From: Clostridiales bacterium
GTDB lineage: Bacteria; Bacillota; Clostridia; Oscillospirales; Oscillospiraceae
Assembly: GCA_022768185.1 (NCBI GenBank)
Contig: JALEMS010000021.1
Span: 1 to 64,000, forward strand
Reading direction: 5' to 3'
Length of the DNA stretch: 64,000 nucleotides
Every line of letters begins with the position of its first letter. The stretch's first letter is position 1. Below, one piece after another: positions 37,316 through 46,887 of the stretch. The position numbers and the translations under genes were made by a program. Below the pieces are notes generated by a model. That model was not told the origin of the DNA. It made no database searches and saw nothing but the letters and a program-made list of their open reading frames with translations.

Positions 37316-38433
37316 TCTATCTTGACTGTGCCGCCACCAGCCTGCAGAAGCCGCGCGCCGTGGCGCAGGCGGTGACACACGCGATGCAGACCATGTCCAG
37401 CCCTGGCCGGGGCGCCTATCCGGCGGCCATGCTGGCGTCTGATACGGTGTATTCCTGCCGTGAGGCGCTGGCGGAGCTGCTGCACGTGCCGGAGCCGGAA
37501 TCGATTGTCTTTACAATGAACGCGACCCATGCTCTGAACATTGCCATCGGCTCGCTTGTCCGTCCGGGGGACCGGGTGGTCGTTTCCGGCTACGAGCACA
37601 ACGCCGTCATGCGTCCGCTGTATCTGCGCGGCGCGCGCATCACGGTGGCGCAGTCGCCGCTGTTTTCTCCGGCTGAGGCGGTGGAGGCGTTCCGGCGGGC
37701 GCTGCCCGGCGCACAGGCCGCGGTGTGTACGCATGTGTCCAACGTGTTCGGATATGTGCTGCCCATCGGGCGTATTTCGACGCTGTGCCGCAAGTTCGGC
37801 GTGCCGCTGATCGTGGATGCGTCGCAGTCCGCCGGTGTGCTCCCGGTGAATTTTGCCGAATCGGGCGCGGCGTTCATGGCCATGCCGGGACACAAGGGAT
37901 TGCTCGGCCCGCAGGGAACGGGCGTGCTGCTGTGTGCCGAGCCGGGCGAGCCGCTGCTGGCCGGCGGGACCGGCTCGCTCAGCGAGCAGGAGCAGATGCC
38001 CGAGTGGCTGCCGGACCGGCACGAGGCCGGTACGCACAACACAGCCGGGATCGCCGGCCTGCTTGAGGGTGTGCGCTATCTCAACCGGCGCGGTGTGGAG
38101 CGCGTTGCGGCGCAGGAGCGCCGGCTGCTGCGGCAGTTGACCTCGGCGCTGGAGGGTACGCCGGGACTGGAGCTGTTTGTCTCGCCGGACGCGCAGCTGC
38201 AGACGGGGGTTTTGTCGCTGCGCAGCGCCGGACATGACTGTGAACGTGTCGCCCAGGCGCTGGGCGAGGCGGGCATCGCCGTCCGGGCGGGGCTGCACTG
38301 CGCGCCGCTGGCACACCGCAGCGCGCATACGCTGGAGACCGGAACGGTGCGCCTGAGTGTCTCGCCCTTCAACCGGCCGGACGAGATCGGGACAGCGGCG
38401 GCCTGCCTGAAGGAAATTCTGAAAAATTTATGA
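37312..38433 (+). CDS. Cysteine desulfurase-like class V aminotransferase
   Basis: A 373-residue PLP enzyme with LDCAATSLQKP at the N-terminus, PLP Lys in MPGHKGLLGPQGTG, and the catalytic Cys in RAGLHCAPLAHR of the CsdB/SufS-like group. It would release sulfur (or selenium from selenocysteine) as a persulfide on that Cys. The DUF3343 protein just upstream is its likely acceptor (inference from coupling). No IscU or SufBCD gene is near. Confidence 0.92.
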   Translation: MIYLDCAATSLQKPRAVAQAVTHAMQTMSSPGRGAYPAAMLASDTVYSCREALAELLHVPEPESIVFTMNATHALNIAIGSLVRPGDRVVVSGYEHNAVMRPLYLRGARITVAQSPLFSPAEAVEAFRRALPGAQAAVCTHVSNVFGYVLPIGRISTLCRKFGVPLIVDASQSAGVLPVNFAESGAAFMAMPGHKGLLGPQGTGVLLCAEPGEPLLAGGTGSLSEQEQMPEWLPDRHEAGTHNTAGIAGLLEGVRYLNRRGVERVAAQERRLLRQLTSALEGTPGLELFVSPDAQLQTGVLSLRSAGHDCERVAQALGEAGIAVRAGLHCAPLAHRSAHTLETGTVRLSVSPFNRPDEIGTAAACLKEILKNL

Positions 38434-38449
38434 AGGAGATATTTTCCCT

Positions 38450-38478
38450 TTGCCAAATCCTGACTTGTGATATATAAT
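38450..38478 (+). promoter_or_regulatory. Sigma-A promoter of cdaA
   Basis: TTGCCA (38450-38455), 17 bp, TATAAT (38473-38478), about 70 bp before cdaA. Confidence 0.85.
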
Positions 38479-38546
38479 ATTTTGAAAAGCATTTTTACAA
38501 AGGCTGTTTTTTCAGAGGAACGCGTCGGATACATCGGAGGCTGCCT

Positions 38547-39416
38547 ATGGCGCTGATTGAATACTTCCTGAAATTCTTTCGATACATATCCATGATGGGC
38601 GTTATGGACGTCGTGGATGTGCTGATTACGGCATTTATCATCTACAAGCTGATTGCCATCATCCGGCGCACCAGCTCTTCGGGCGTTGCGCGCGGGATCA
38701 TTGTGCTGCTGGTGGCGCTGTGGCTGTCCGGCCTGCTCAAGCTGCATGTCATCAATTTTGCGCTGCGCAAGGCGGTCGAGATCGGGCTGATTGCGCTGGT
38801 GGTGCTGTTTCAGCCGGAGCTGCGCCGGTTCCTCGAACGGGTCGGCCGCAGCGGCCTTTCCACGTTCCTCGGCAAGCAGGTGCAGATCCGCGAACTGGAT
38901 TCCGCCATTACGCAGACGGCGCTGGCCTGCGGGGACATGTCCAAAGCCCGCACCGGCGCGCTGATCGTGTTTGAACGGGTCGACCGGCTGGACGACCAGA
39001 TGCGCACCGGCACCGTGCTCGACGCCGGCGTTTCCGCAGAACTGCTGAAAAACATTTTTTTCAATAAGGCCCCGTTGCATGACGGTGCGGTCATCATGCG
39101 CGATGGACGCATTGCGGCGGCAGGGTGCATGCTGCCTCTGTCCGGCAACACCAACCTCAGCCGCGAGCTTGGCATGCGTCACCGCGCCGGCATCGGCATG
39201 ACCGAATGCACCGATGCGGTTTCCATCATCGTTTCGGAAGAGACCGGTACCATCTCCTTTGCCGTCAACGGCATGATCAAGCGCCATCTCACACCGGAAA
39301 TGCTTGAGGAAATGCTGCGGACGGAGCTGCTGAATGAGGAGGACGAGCCGATGACCCGAAGGGAGCGGCTGATGCAGACGATGAAAGCGATAAAGGAAAA
39401 GCGCCATGAAAAATAA
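38547..39416 (+). CDS. cdaA: Diadenylate cyclase CdaA
   Basis: A 289-residue membrane enzyme that makes c-di-AMP from two ATP. Three N-terminal membrane helices (about residues 15-90) precede the DAC domain with LHDGAVIM (DGA) and MRHRAGIG (RHR) active-site motifs. c-di-AMP controls potassium and wall homeostasis. The regulator gene cdaR overlaps by 11 bp, the standard pairing; glmM is not in the window. About 40 extra C-terminal residues are charged. Confidence 0.96.
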   Translation: MALIEYFLKFFRYISMMGVMDVVDVLITAFIIYKLIAIIRRTSSSGVARGIIVLLVALWLSGLLKLHVINFALRKAVEIGLIALVVLFQPELRRFLERVGRSGLSTFLGKQVQIRELDSAITQTALACGDMSKARTGALIVFERVDRLDDQMRTGTVLDAGVSAELLKNIFFNKAPLHDGAVIMRDGRIAAAGCMLPLSGNTNLSRELGMRHRAGIGMTECTDAVSIIVSEETGTISFAVNGMIKRHLTPEMLEEMLRTELLNEEDEPMTRRERLMQTMKAIKEKRHEK

Positions 39417-40653
39417 GGGAACCAGAACCATCTGGGACAGTAAAATTTTCTGGGCCGTTGTCTCGCTGATCGCTGCGCTGGCCCTGTGGAGCTATATTAC
39501 ATCCACGGAGGGCGCGGTCGGCACACGCATCATCTCCGGCGTTCCGGTGGAGTTCAACGGGGAGGACGCCCTGCGCGACACCAAGGGCCTGGTCGTGACG
39601 GATGTCGATACGCACGCCGTTACCATTACGGTTTCCGGCCCGCGCAGCGAGCTGTCAAAGATCGATGAAAAGTCGATCCGGGCCGTGGTTGACCTCACCA
39701 CCGTCACCGGCGCCAATACGTACATCTGGAATTACGATATCATCTATCCGGACAAGGTCGACCCCAGCGTGATGAACATCACCTCGCGTTTCCCGCAGAG
39801 CGTCTCCATCACGGTCGACAAGCTCAGCTGGACGAATGTGGAGGTCGGCGGAAGCTTTGACGGCAGTCTGGCGGACAACCACAAGGCCGGTCAGCTTATT
39901 TTCAATCCCGCCACCATCAAGGTCTACGGTCCCGAGACGGTCGTTTCCAAGCTGTCGTATGCCTGGGTCTCTTTTGAACGGGATAATGTCGACTCCACGC
40001 TGACGCTGGACGTGCCCTTTACACTGCTCGACCGGGACGGCAATCTCGTCGACCAGACGAACCTGGAGCTGGAGCAGGATACCGTTACGGTGACGCTGCC
40101 GATCCAGTCGATCAAGGAGGTCCCGCTCACGGTGGATCTGGTCGAGGGCGCGGGCGCGACGGCGCAGAACACGATTGTGGAGATCGAACCGTCAACGGTA
40201 ACGCTCTCGGGCGACTCGGCCCTGCTCGACGGCATCAACAAGATCTCCATTGCAACGATCGACCTCAAGCGCTTTGAGTCGCATTATGAAGACACCTACA
40301 CCATTCCGATCGACAACGACCTGGAAAACCTGACGGGAGAGATTACCGCGCACGTGACGGTGGACATCTCCGGGCTTGCCACCAAGGAGCTGTATGTCAC
40401 CAACTTCGAGTGTACCCACGTCACGGACGGTTATCAAACCGAGATCCTGACGCAGCGGCTCAAGGTGGTTGTCCGTGCCGAGCCGGACGAATTGCAGAAC
40501 ATCACCGGAAACAGCCTGCGCGCCGTTGCCGACCTGGCGGAATTCGGCGCCATGACCGGTACGGTCACGCCGACGGTGAAGGTATACGTCGACAACAAAA
40601 ATGCCGGCGTCATCGGCGAATACGAGATCAACGTCCGTCTGTCCAGAAAATGA
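39406..40653 (+). CDS. cdaR: CdaA regulatory protein CdaR (YbbR domains)
   Basis: A 415-residue protein with one N-terminal membrane helix (about residues 10-28, FWAVVSLIAALALWSYI) and an extracellular chain of YbbR repeats (four by my reading, such as PVEFNGEDALRDTKGLVV). CdaR binds and modulates CdaA from outside the membrane. Confidence 0.93.
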   Translation: MKNKGTRTIWDSKIFWAVVSLIAALALWSYITSTEGAVGTRIISGVPVEFNGEDALRDTKGLVVTDVDTHAVTITVSGPRSELSKIDEKSIRAVVDLTTVTGANTYIWNYDIIYPDKVDPSVMNITSRFPQSVSITVDKLSWTNVEVGGSFDGSLADNHKAGQLIFNPATIKVYGPETVVSKLSYAWVSFERDNVDSTLTLDVPFTLLDRDGNLVDQTNLELEQDTVTVTLPIQSIKEVPLTVDLVEGAGATAQNTIVEIEPSTVTLSGDSALLDGINKISIATIDLKRFESHYEDTYTIPIDNDLENLTGEITAHVTVDISGLATKELYVTNFECTHVTDGYQTEILTQRLKVVVRAEPDELQNITGNSLRAVADLAEFGAMTGTVTPTVKVYVDNKNAGVIGEYEINVRLSRK

Positions 40654-41099
40654 ACGGACGGGGCGTTGTCATAGAGGCCGCCTACGTCACGGCGGTGTCC
40701 GGCAGAGGACGGGCAAGGCTTCTGCTGACGCCCACGGCGGCCTGCACCGGCTGCTGCGCCGGCTGCACCGGCTGCGGAGCGGGCGGCCCGCGCAGCGTCT
40801 GGGCGGAAAACCCGATTGACGCCTGCGTCGGCAATCGGGTTTTGGCCGTGTTTGGGCGGCGTGCGCGAAGACTGCGCGCGCTGCTGGGCGCGCTGGTCCC
40901 GGCGGCGCTGTTCGGCGTGGGCTACGGCCTGTGCGCCGCATGCGGTGTTGACGGCGGCCGGTGTACGGCGGCCGGCTGCGCTGCGTTTCTGGCGGGCGCT
41001 GCGCTGGCGGCCCGCTGCCTGCGGCGGGGCGGAAGACTGATCCCACCCTGCCGGATCATTGAAATCACAGACACAGATGGAAAGGGGAACCAGCCATGA
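40650..41099 (+). CDS. RseC/SoxR-reducing-system family protein
   Basis: A 149-residue protein with an N-terminal Cys cluster (AACTGCCAGCTGCGAGG), two membrane helices (about residues 73-92 and 101-118) and a short tail. This is the RseC/RsxC-associated layout known from SoxR reduction in proteobacteria; in Clostridia such genes often travel with Rnf or stand alone. Here it is the third gene of the cdaA run (4-bp overlap with cdaR). A redox role is inferred only from the Cys cluster. Confidence 0.8.
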   Translation: MNGRGVVIEAAYVTAVSGRGRARLLLTPTAACTGCCAGCTGCGAGGPRSVWAENPIDACVGNRVLAVFGRRARRLRALLGALVPAALFGVGYGLCAACGVDGGRCTAAGCAAFLAGAALAARCLRRGGRLIPPCRIIEITDTDGKGNQP

Positions 41100-41974
41100 T
41101 ATACAGCATGACCGGTTACGGCGGCGCCTCCGGCACATGCAGTGGCCTGGAGGTGACGGCGGAGGTCAAAAGCGTCAACAACCGTTATCTCGACTGCTCG
41201 GTGCGTCTGCCGCGCAGTCTTCTGTTCGCGGAGGACGCACTCAAATCTGCCGTACAGGGGCACATTTCCCGCGGTAAGGTGGATGTGTACATATCCGTGG
41301 ACACCGCGGCCTCCGACGATATGGAAATCCGCGTCAACGAGCCGCTGCTGCACAGCTATCTCAACACATTTGCGGACGTGGCAGAGCGCTTCGGTGTGAC
41401 GAACGACACAAGCATCATGGGCTTGATGCGCATTCCGGATCTGTTCGTCGTGGCGCGGAAGGAGCAGGACAAGCAGGAGCTGGCGGACGCCATCTGCGCG
41501 CTGCTCGAGCAGGCCCTGCATGAGTACGACGCCATGCGTGCCCGCGAGGGACAGAAGCTCCTTCAGGACGTGCTGTCCCGGCTGGAGACGATCGAGACGC
41601 TGGTCGGCGCGGTGGAACGCCGCTCGCCGCAGACTGTGGAGGAATACCGCGCACGGCTGCGCCAGCGGATGGACGAGGTGCTGGCCGGAGCCGGCGTCGA
41701 GGAGAGCCGCATTCTGGCCGAGGCTGCCATTTATGCAGACAAGGTGGCCGTCAATGAGGAGACTGTACGCCTGCGCAGCCACATTGCACAGATGCGCCTG
41801 ATGCTGTCGGGCGGCTCGCCGGTCGGCAAGAAGCTGGACTTTCTCGTGCAGGAATTCAACCGCGAGGCGAATACCATCGGCTCGAAGTGCAGCGACAGCG
41901 AGATTGCCCGTACGGTCATTGAGCTCAAGGGAGAAATTGAGAAGATCCGCGAGCAGATCCAGAATATCGAATAA
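41096..41974 (+). CDS. yicC: YicC family endoribonuclease
   Basis: A 292-residue protein starting IYSMTGYG and ending FLVQEFNREANTIGSKCSD and LKGEIEKIREQIQN, the two conserved ends of YicC (DUF1732). Escherichia coli YicC is an RNase that helps degrade a small RNA. It overlaps the RseC-like stop and is followed by remA, gmk and rpoZ, the classic Firmicutes order. Confidence 0.94.
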   Translation: MIYSMTGYGGASGTCSGLEVTAEVKSVNNRYLDCSVRLPRSLLFAEDALKSAVQGHISRGKVDVYISVDTAASDDMEIRVNEPLLHSYLNTFADVAERFGVTNDTSIMGLMRIPDLFVVARKEQDKQELADAICALLEQALHEYDAMRAREGQKLLQDVLSRLETIETLVGAVERRSPQTVEEYRARLRQRMDEVLAGAGVEESRILAEAAIYADKVAVNEETVRLRSHIAQMRLMLSGGSPVGKKLDFLVQEFNREANTIGSKCSDSEIARTVIELKGEIEKIREQIQNIE

Positions 41975-41992
41975 CGCAACGGAGGGAAAATC

Positions 41993-42271
41993 GTGAGGCT
42001 GATCAATATTGGCTTTGGCAATCTGGTCTCGGCCGGACGGCTGATTGCCATCGTCAGTCCGGAGTCTGCGCCGATCAAGCGTATCGTGCAGGATGTGCGC
42101 GAAAAGGGACTGCTGATCGACGCGACCTATGGCCGCAGAACGCGCGCCGTTCTGGTGACGGACAGCGGACATGTGATCCTCTCTGCGCTTCAGCCGGAGA
42201 CAATCGCAGGGAGAATGACCGGAAAGACCGACGCCGAAACAGGAGGAGACAACGATGCAGAGGGAGAATGA
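41993..42271 (+). CDS. remA: DUF370 protein RemA (extracellular matrix regulator)
   Basis: A 92-residue DNA-binding regulator with [27 protein letters not shown] and [21 protein letters not shown]. Bacillus RemA activates matrix and osmoprotection operons. The start is GTG behind GGAGGG. The last 17 bp overlap gmk; the final 20 residues ([12 protein letters not shown]...) go beyond the usual end. Confidence 0.94.
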   Translation: MRLINIGFGNLVSAGRLIAIVSPESAPIKRIVQDVREKGLLIDATYGRRTRAVLVTDSGHVILSALQPETIAGRMTGKTDAETGGDNDAEGE

Positions 42272-42863
42272 GGGGCTGCTGCTGGTCGTATCCGGCCCGT
42301 CAGGCGCAGGCAAGAGCACGCTGCTGCACCGCGTGATGCAGGAGCGTGAAAACGCCTGGTTTTCCGTCTCGGCCACTACCCGCGCCATGCGTGAGGGCGA
42401 GGTCGACGGCGTGGATTATCACTTTATTTCAAGGGAATGCTTTCTGGAGACGCTCGATGCCGGAGGCTTTCTTGAGCATAACAGCTATTGTGGGAACGAC
42501 AGCCTGTACGGTACGCCGCTTGCTCCGATCCGCACACATATGGCAGCGGGCGACTGCGTGTTTCTGGACATTGACGTCAACGGTGCGCGCCAGGTGCGCG
42601 AGAAGCTGCCGGAGGCAATTTTGGTTTTTGTCACCCCGCCCAGCATGGAGGAGCTGGAAACACGCCTGCGCAGACGCGGTACCAACACGGAGGCGCAGAT
42701 CGCGCGCAGAATGGCCGCCGCGGCGCAGGAGCTGCCGCAGGCTGCCGCCTATGACTATCTTGTGATCAACGACGAATGTGAGGCGGCCGCGCAGGAGCTG
42801 CAGGCCATTGTGACGGCGGAATACTGCCGCTGCACGCGCCGCTTTCCATACCTGAAATTTTGA
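42255..42863 (+). CDS. gmk: Guanylate kinase
   Basis: A 202-residue enzyme turning GMP into GDP. P-loop [12 protein letters not shown], the GMP-binding [19 protein letters not shown] and [16 protein letters not shown], and [12 protein letters not shown] are all present. It may be subject to (p)ppGpp inhibition as in other Firmicutes. Confidence 0.97.
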   Translation: MQRENEGLLLVVSGPSGAGKSTLLHRVMQERENAWFSVSATTRAMREGEVDGVDYHFISRECFLETLDAGGFLEHNSYCGNDSLYGTPLAPIRTHMAAGDCVFLDIDVNGARQVREKLPEAILVFVTPPSMEELETRLRRRGTNTEAQIARRMAAAAQELPQAAAYDYLVINDECEAAAQELQAIVTAEYCRCTRRFPYLKF

Positions 42864-42877
42864 GAGGTGTTTGAATT

Positions 42878-43123
42878 ATGATGCTTTATCCCCCGATGGC
42901 CGACCTGATCGAGAAGGTCGGCAGCCGTTACCTGTTGGTCAATCTCGTTTCCCGCCGTGCACGCGATATCGCCGAAACGGCGGAGGAGCAGGGAGATGTG
43001 CTGGAAAAGAAGCCGGTTTCCTCTGCCATTGACGAGGTATACACCGGAAAGCTGACCGTCGTACCCAAGGACGAGACGCAGGCCGAAGCGCCCGAACAGC
43101 CTGAGGAAGCGCCGCAGGCGTGA
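42878..43123 (+). CDS. rpoZ: RNA polymerase omega subunit
   Basis: An 81-residue omega: MLYPPMADLIEKVGSRYLLVNLVSRRARDI with the conserved Arg/Ala-Arg helix, then an acidic tail. SD GAGAGG. It overlaps the GTG of priA by 4 bp. Confidence 0.94.
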   Translation: MMLYPPMADLIEKVGSRYLLVNLVSRRARDIAETAEEQGDVLEKKPVSSAIDEVYTGKLTVVPKDETQAEAPEQPEEAPQA

Positions 43124-45414
43124 CGGCAGTGTGTCCGCCCGGCCCGGAGGCGGCCCTTGCAGCCGGTATACCGGCTGCAAAGGTGGCCGTTGCGGCTGCG
43201 ACCTACTGGGTCGATAAGCCCTTTGACTACCGCATTCCGCCGGAGCTTGCCGGACGTGTTGTGCCCGGCGTGCGGGTATTTGTACCGTTTGGCCGTGGCA
43301 ACCGCCGCACGGAGGGCATTGTCCTAGCCGTGACGGAGGTCGGAGCAGACGGCGTGGACAGGCTCAAGCCGGTGGAGTCGGTTCCGGATCCGGAGCCGAT
43401 CCTTGACGCAGAGCAACTGCGCCTGGCCATGTGGATGCGGGAACGCTTTTTCTGCACGGTGTACGATGCGGTGAAGGCCATGCTGCCGTCCGGCCTGTGG
43501 TTCGGACACTCCGGTGCGCGCCGCGTGCGGGACAAAACAGTGGAAACGGCGTGCCTTGCCGTACCTGCCGAGGAGGCGGCCGCGGCCGCGGAGGCAAAGC
43601 GCGCCCGCGCGCCGCAGCAGGCGGCGCTGCTGCACCTGCTGTGCGCGTTGGGCGAGGCGGCCTCGGCGGAACTGCTGCAGATGTCCGGGGCGGGGCGCTC
43701 GTCGCTCAAGGCGTTGGTGACTGCGGGACTTGTGAGGCTGGAGCGACGGGCAGTGTTCCGCCGGCCTGCCGCGGTTCCGGAAAAGCAGACGGCGCTGCCG
43801 ACGCTCAACGCCGGGCAGCAGGTTGCCTTCGACGGGCTGTGCGCCCTGCTCGACGGCGGCGCGGAGGCCGCGCTGCTTTACGGGGTGACCGGCAGCGGGA
43901 AGACAACGGTGTATCTCCATCTGATCGCAGAGCTGCTTCGCCGCGGAAAGGGTACCATCCTGCTTGTGCCGGAAATTGCGCTGACGCCGCAGATGATCGC
44001 GGTGTTCTCCGCCTGCTTCGGCGAAGAGGTGGCGGTGCTGCATTCCTCGCTTGCCGCCGGCGAGCGCACCGACGAATGGAAGCGCATCCGCGCAGGGCTG
44101 GCCCGCGTTGTCATCGGCACGCGGTCTGCCGTGTTTGCGCCGGTGTCGCAGCTGGGTGCGATCGTCATCGACGAGGAGCAGGAGGACACCTATAAATCGG
44201 AAAACACGCCCCGGTATCATGCCCGGGACGTTGCCAAATTCCGTTGCGTCCGTAACGGGGCCCTGCTGCTGCTCGGAAGCGCCACACCGGGTGTTCCGTC
44301 GTATTATGCGGCGCAGACGGGGCGGTATCATTTGTTCACCCTGCCGGGACGATACAACGAGCAGGCAATGCCCGCCGTGCGCATTGTGGATATGAAGCGG
44401 GAGCTGCGCGCCGGAAACGGCGGCAGCATCAGCGCGCCGCTGCGTGAGGCGCTTGCCGAGAACATCACGCGCGGAGAGCAGAGCATTTTGTTTCTCAACC
44501 GCCGCGGCGCTTACCGGCTGGTGACCTGTGTCGCCTGCGGATATACCTATTCCTGCCCAAACTGCAGCGTCAGTCTTTCGTGGCACAGCTCCGGCCGCCG
44601 GCTGATGTGTCACTACTGCGGACACGTGCACGCGCTCGACGCGACCTGCCCCGCCTGCGGCGGCGCGCTCAGCTTCACCGGCGCGGGGACGGAAACCGTT
44701 GTGCAGGAGCTGACGGAGCTGTTTCCGGACACGCCCATTCTGCGCATGGACGCGGACGCCGTCTCTGCCGCCGGGGGACACGATGTGCTGTTTGAGCAGT
44801 TCCGTCGGGAAAAAATTCCCATCATGGTCGGCACGCAGATGGTGACCAAGGGACTGAATTTTTCCAATGTTACGCTGGTAGGCGTGCTTTCCGCAGACCA
44901 GAGCCTGTATGCTGCGGATTACCGTGCCAGCGAGCGTACCTTTTCGCTGCTGACGCAGGTGATTGGACGCGGCGGCCGGGGCGACCGGCCCGGTCGGGCG
45001 GTCATTCAGACCTTTACACCGGAAAACGACGTGATCCGCCGCGCCGCCGCGCAGGATTATCCTGCGTTTTATGCGGCGGAGCTGGAAATGCGCCGCCTGC
45101 AGCAGACCCCGCCGTTTGCAGACCTGTTTGCCGTCACCGCCTCCGGCGAGGACGAGGCGCGGGTGCTTGTCTGCATCCGTGCGGCGCGGGAGATGCTCAT
45201 CCGTCTGGCCGGAAACCGGCCGGATGTGCGCATCCTGGGGCCGGCGCCGCTGCCGGTTGTGCGTGTGATGGGGCGATACCGTTACCGCATCACCGTCAGT
45301 TGCCGGGCCGACGGCGAAATGCGCGGCATTCTCTCCGGTGTGGTGATTGCCTGCAGCACAGAAAAAGAATTCCGGGGCGTGTCCGTGTTTGCGGACGCCG
45401 ACCCGTCTGATTAA
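43120..45414 (+). CDS. priA: Primosomal protein N' (replication restart helicase)
   Basis: A 764-residue superfamily 2 helicase. The 3'-DNA-binding domain begins around residue 25 (VAVAAATYWVDKPFDYRIP); Walker A is GVTGSGKT, motif II is DEEQ, and the two zinc sites use eight Cys between CVACGY and CPACGG. The GTG start overlaps rpoZ; the first 20 residues are poorly conserved, so a later start is possible. rpoZ-priA-def-fmt-rsmB is a standard order. Confidence 0.95.
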   Translation: MTAVCPPGPEAALAAGIPAAKVAVAAATYWVDKPFDYRIPPELAGRVVPGVRVFVPFGRGNRRTEGIVLAVTEVGADGVDRLKPVESVPDPEPILDAEQLRLAMWMRERFFCTVYDAVKAMLPSGLWFGHSGARRVRDKTVETACLAVPAEEAAAAAEAKRARAPQQAALLHLLCALGEAASAELLQMSGAGRSSLKALVTAGLVRLERRAVFRRPAAVPEKQTALPTLNAGQQVAFDGLCALLDGGAEAALLYGVTGSGKTTVYLHLIAELLRRGKGTILLVPEIALTPQMIAVFSACFGEEVAVLHSSLAAGERTDEWKRIRAGLARVVIGTRSAVFAPVSQLGAIVIDEEQEDTYKSENTPRYHARDVAKFRCVRNGALLLLGSATPGVPSYYAAQTGRYHLFTLPGRYNEQAMPAVRIVDMKRELRAGNGGSISAPLREALAENITRGEQSILFLNRRGAYRLVTCVACGYTYSCPNCSVSLSWHSSGRRLMCHYCGHVHALDATCPACGGALSFTGAGTETVVQELTELFPDTPILRMDADAVSAAGGHDVLFEQFRREKIPIMVGTQMVTKGLNFSNVTLVGVLSADQSLYAADYRASERTFSLLTQVIGRGGRGDRPGRAVIQTFTPENDVIRRAAAQDYPAFYAAELEMRRLQQTPPFADLFAVTASGEDEARVLVCIRAAREMLIRLAGNRPDVRILGPAPLPVVRVMGRYRYRITVSCRADGEMRGILSGVVIACSTEKEFRGVSVFADADPSD

Positions 45415-45424
45415 GGAGAAGAAC

Positions 45425-45964
45425 ATGGCACTGAGAACCATTCTCACCGAGGATTATCCCGAGCTGCACAAAAAATGCAGGCCGGTCGACAATTTCGCAG
45501 CGCGCACGCACCAGCTGCTCGACGACATGGCCGAAACGCTGAAGGACGCCGGCGGCGTCGGTCTGGCTGCGCCGCAGGTCGGCATTCTGCGCCGCGCGGC
45601 GATCGTGCTGGAAACCAATGTGCCCGAGGGCGAGGACGAATATATCATTGAGCTGATCAACCCCGAGATCATCAGCATCGAGGGCGAGCAGACCGGCCCG
45701 GAGGGCTGCCTGTCCGTGCCCGGCATTTTCGGCCTGGTTACCCGCCCGGCCCGCGTGCGCGTGCGTGCGCAGGATCGCAACGGCGAATGGTTTGAGGTCG
45801 AGGGCGAGGAACTGACGGCCCGCGCCTTCTGCCATGAGATCGAGCATCTGGACGGCCACGTTTTCCGCGAAAAGGTCATCCGCTACCTCTCCGAGGAGGA
45901 ACTGCGCGGGGACGATGAAGGGGAAGAAACCGAAGAAGCCGATGAACATGAGGAGCGGGACTGA
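45425..45964 (+). CDS. def: Peptide deformylase
   Basis: A 179-residue metalloenzyme that removes the N-formyl group. GVGLAAPQVG, EGCLSVPG (Cys ligand) and HEIEHLDG (two His and the catalytic Glu) are intact. An acidic C-terminal tail of about 20 residues is extra. SD AAGGAG. Confidence 0.97.
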   Translation: MALRTILTEDYPELHKKCRPVDNFAARTHQLLDDMAETLKDAGGVGLAAPQVGILRRAAIVLETNVPEGEDEYIIELINPEIISIEGEQTGPEGCLSVPGIFGLVTRPARVRVRAQDRNGEWFEVEGEELTARAFCHEIEHLDGHVFREKVIRYLSEEELRGDDEGEETEEADEHEERD

Positions 45965-46887
45965 TGCGCGTCGTATTTATGGGCACGCCGGACTTTGCCG
46001 CCGCGTCCCTGCAGAGACTGCTTGATGAGCGGTTTGAAGTCGTCGCGGTCTATACGATGCCGGATAAGGCGCGGGGCCGCGGCATGAAGCAGTCTGCCGG
46101 CCCCGTGAAGGAGCTGGCGCTGGCGCACGGCATCGAAGTGCTGCAGCCGACGACGCTGCGGGATGCCGCTGCAGCCGAGCAGCTGCGGGCACTGCGGCCG
46201 GACGTGCTGGCCGTGGTGGCCTATGGGCGTATTCTGCCGGATGCGCTGCTGGAAATTCCAAAGTACGGGGCGATCAACGTACACGGCTCGCTCCTGCCCC
46301 AATACCGTGGCGCGGCTCCCATCCAGTGGGCTGTGCTCAACGGCGATGAGACGACCGGCGTGTGTACGATGCACCTGGCCTCCGGTATGGATACGGGGGA
46401 TGTTATTTATACACAGGAGACGCCGATCGGCGAATTTGAGACCTCCGGCGAGCTGTTTGACCGGCTCAAGGAACTGGGTGCGGCGCTGCTGTGCAGAACG
46501 CTGCGCGACCTCGAGGCCGGAACGGCCCCGCGCACGCCGCAGGATCATGGGAAGGCCACGCTTGCTCCGATGATCACCAAGGAGCAGTGCCCCATCGACT
46601 GGACGCGTACGCCGCGCCAGATCGTCAAGCACATCTGCGGCCTGCAGCCGTGGCCGGTGGCCACGATGGAACTGGAGGGAACGCTGTTTCGTGTCTTCTC
46701 CGCAGAATACACCGAAACCGAAACCGCTCTGGCTCCCGGCAGCGTGGTGTCTGCCGGAAAGCAGGGCATCGAGATTGCCTGCGGCGGCGGAAAGACGCTG
46801 CGTGTCACCGAGCTGCAGGCTCCGGGGAAAAAGCGCATGCGGGCGGCGGACTATCTGTTGGGCCATCCGATCCGGGTGGACGGCTGA
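45964..46887 (+). CDS. fmt: Methionyl-tRNA formyltransferase
   Basis: A 307-residue enzyme that formylates initiator Met-tRNA. FMGTPDFAAASL at the N-terminus, HGSLLPQYRGAAPIQWA (catalytic Asn/His/Asp region) and the C-terminal OB-like domain are present. It overlaps the def stop by one base, so the formylation and deformylation enzymes are coupled. Confidence 0.97.
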   Translation: MRVVFMGTPDFAAASLQRLLDERFEVVAVYTMPDKARGRGMKQSAGPVKELALAHGIEVLQPTTLRDAAAAEQLRALRPDVLAVVAYGRILPDALLEIPKYGAINVHGSLLPQYRGAAPIQWAVLNGDETTGVCTMHLASGMDTGDVIYTQETPIGEFETSGELFDRLKELGAALLCRTLRDLEAGTAPRTPQDHGKATLAPMITKEQCPIDWTRTPRQIVKHICGLQPWPVATMELEGTLFRVFSAEYTETETALAPGSVVSAGKQGIEIACGGGKTLRVTELQAPGKKRMRAADYLLGHPIRVDG

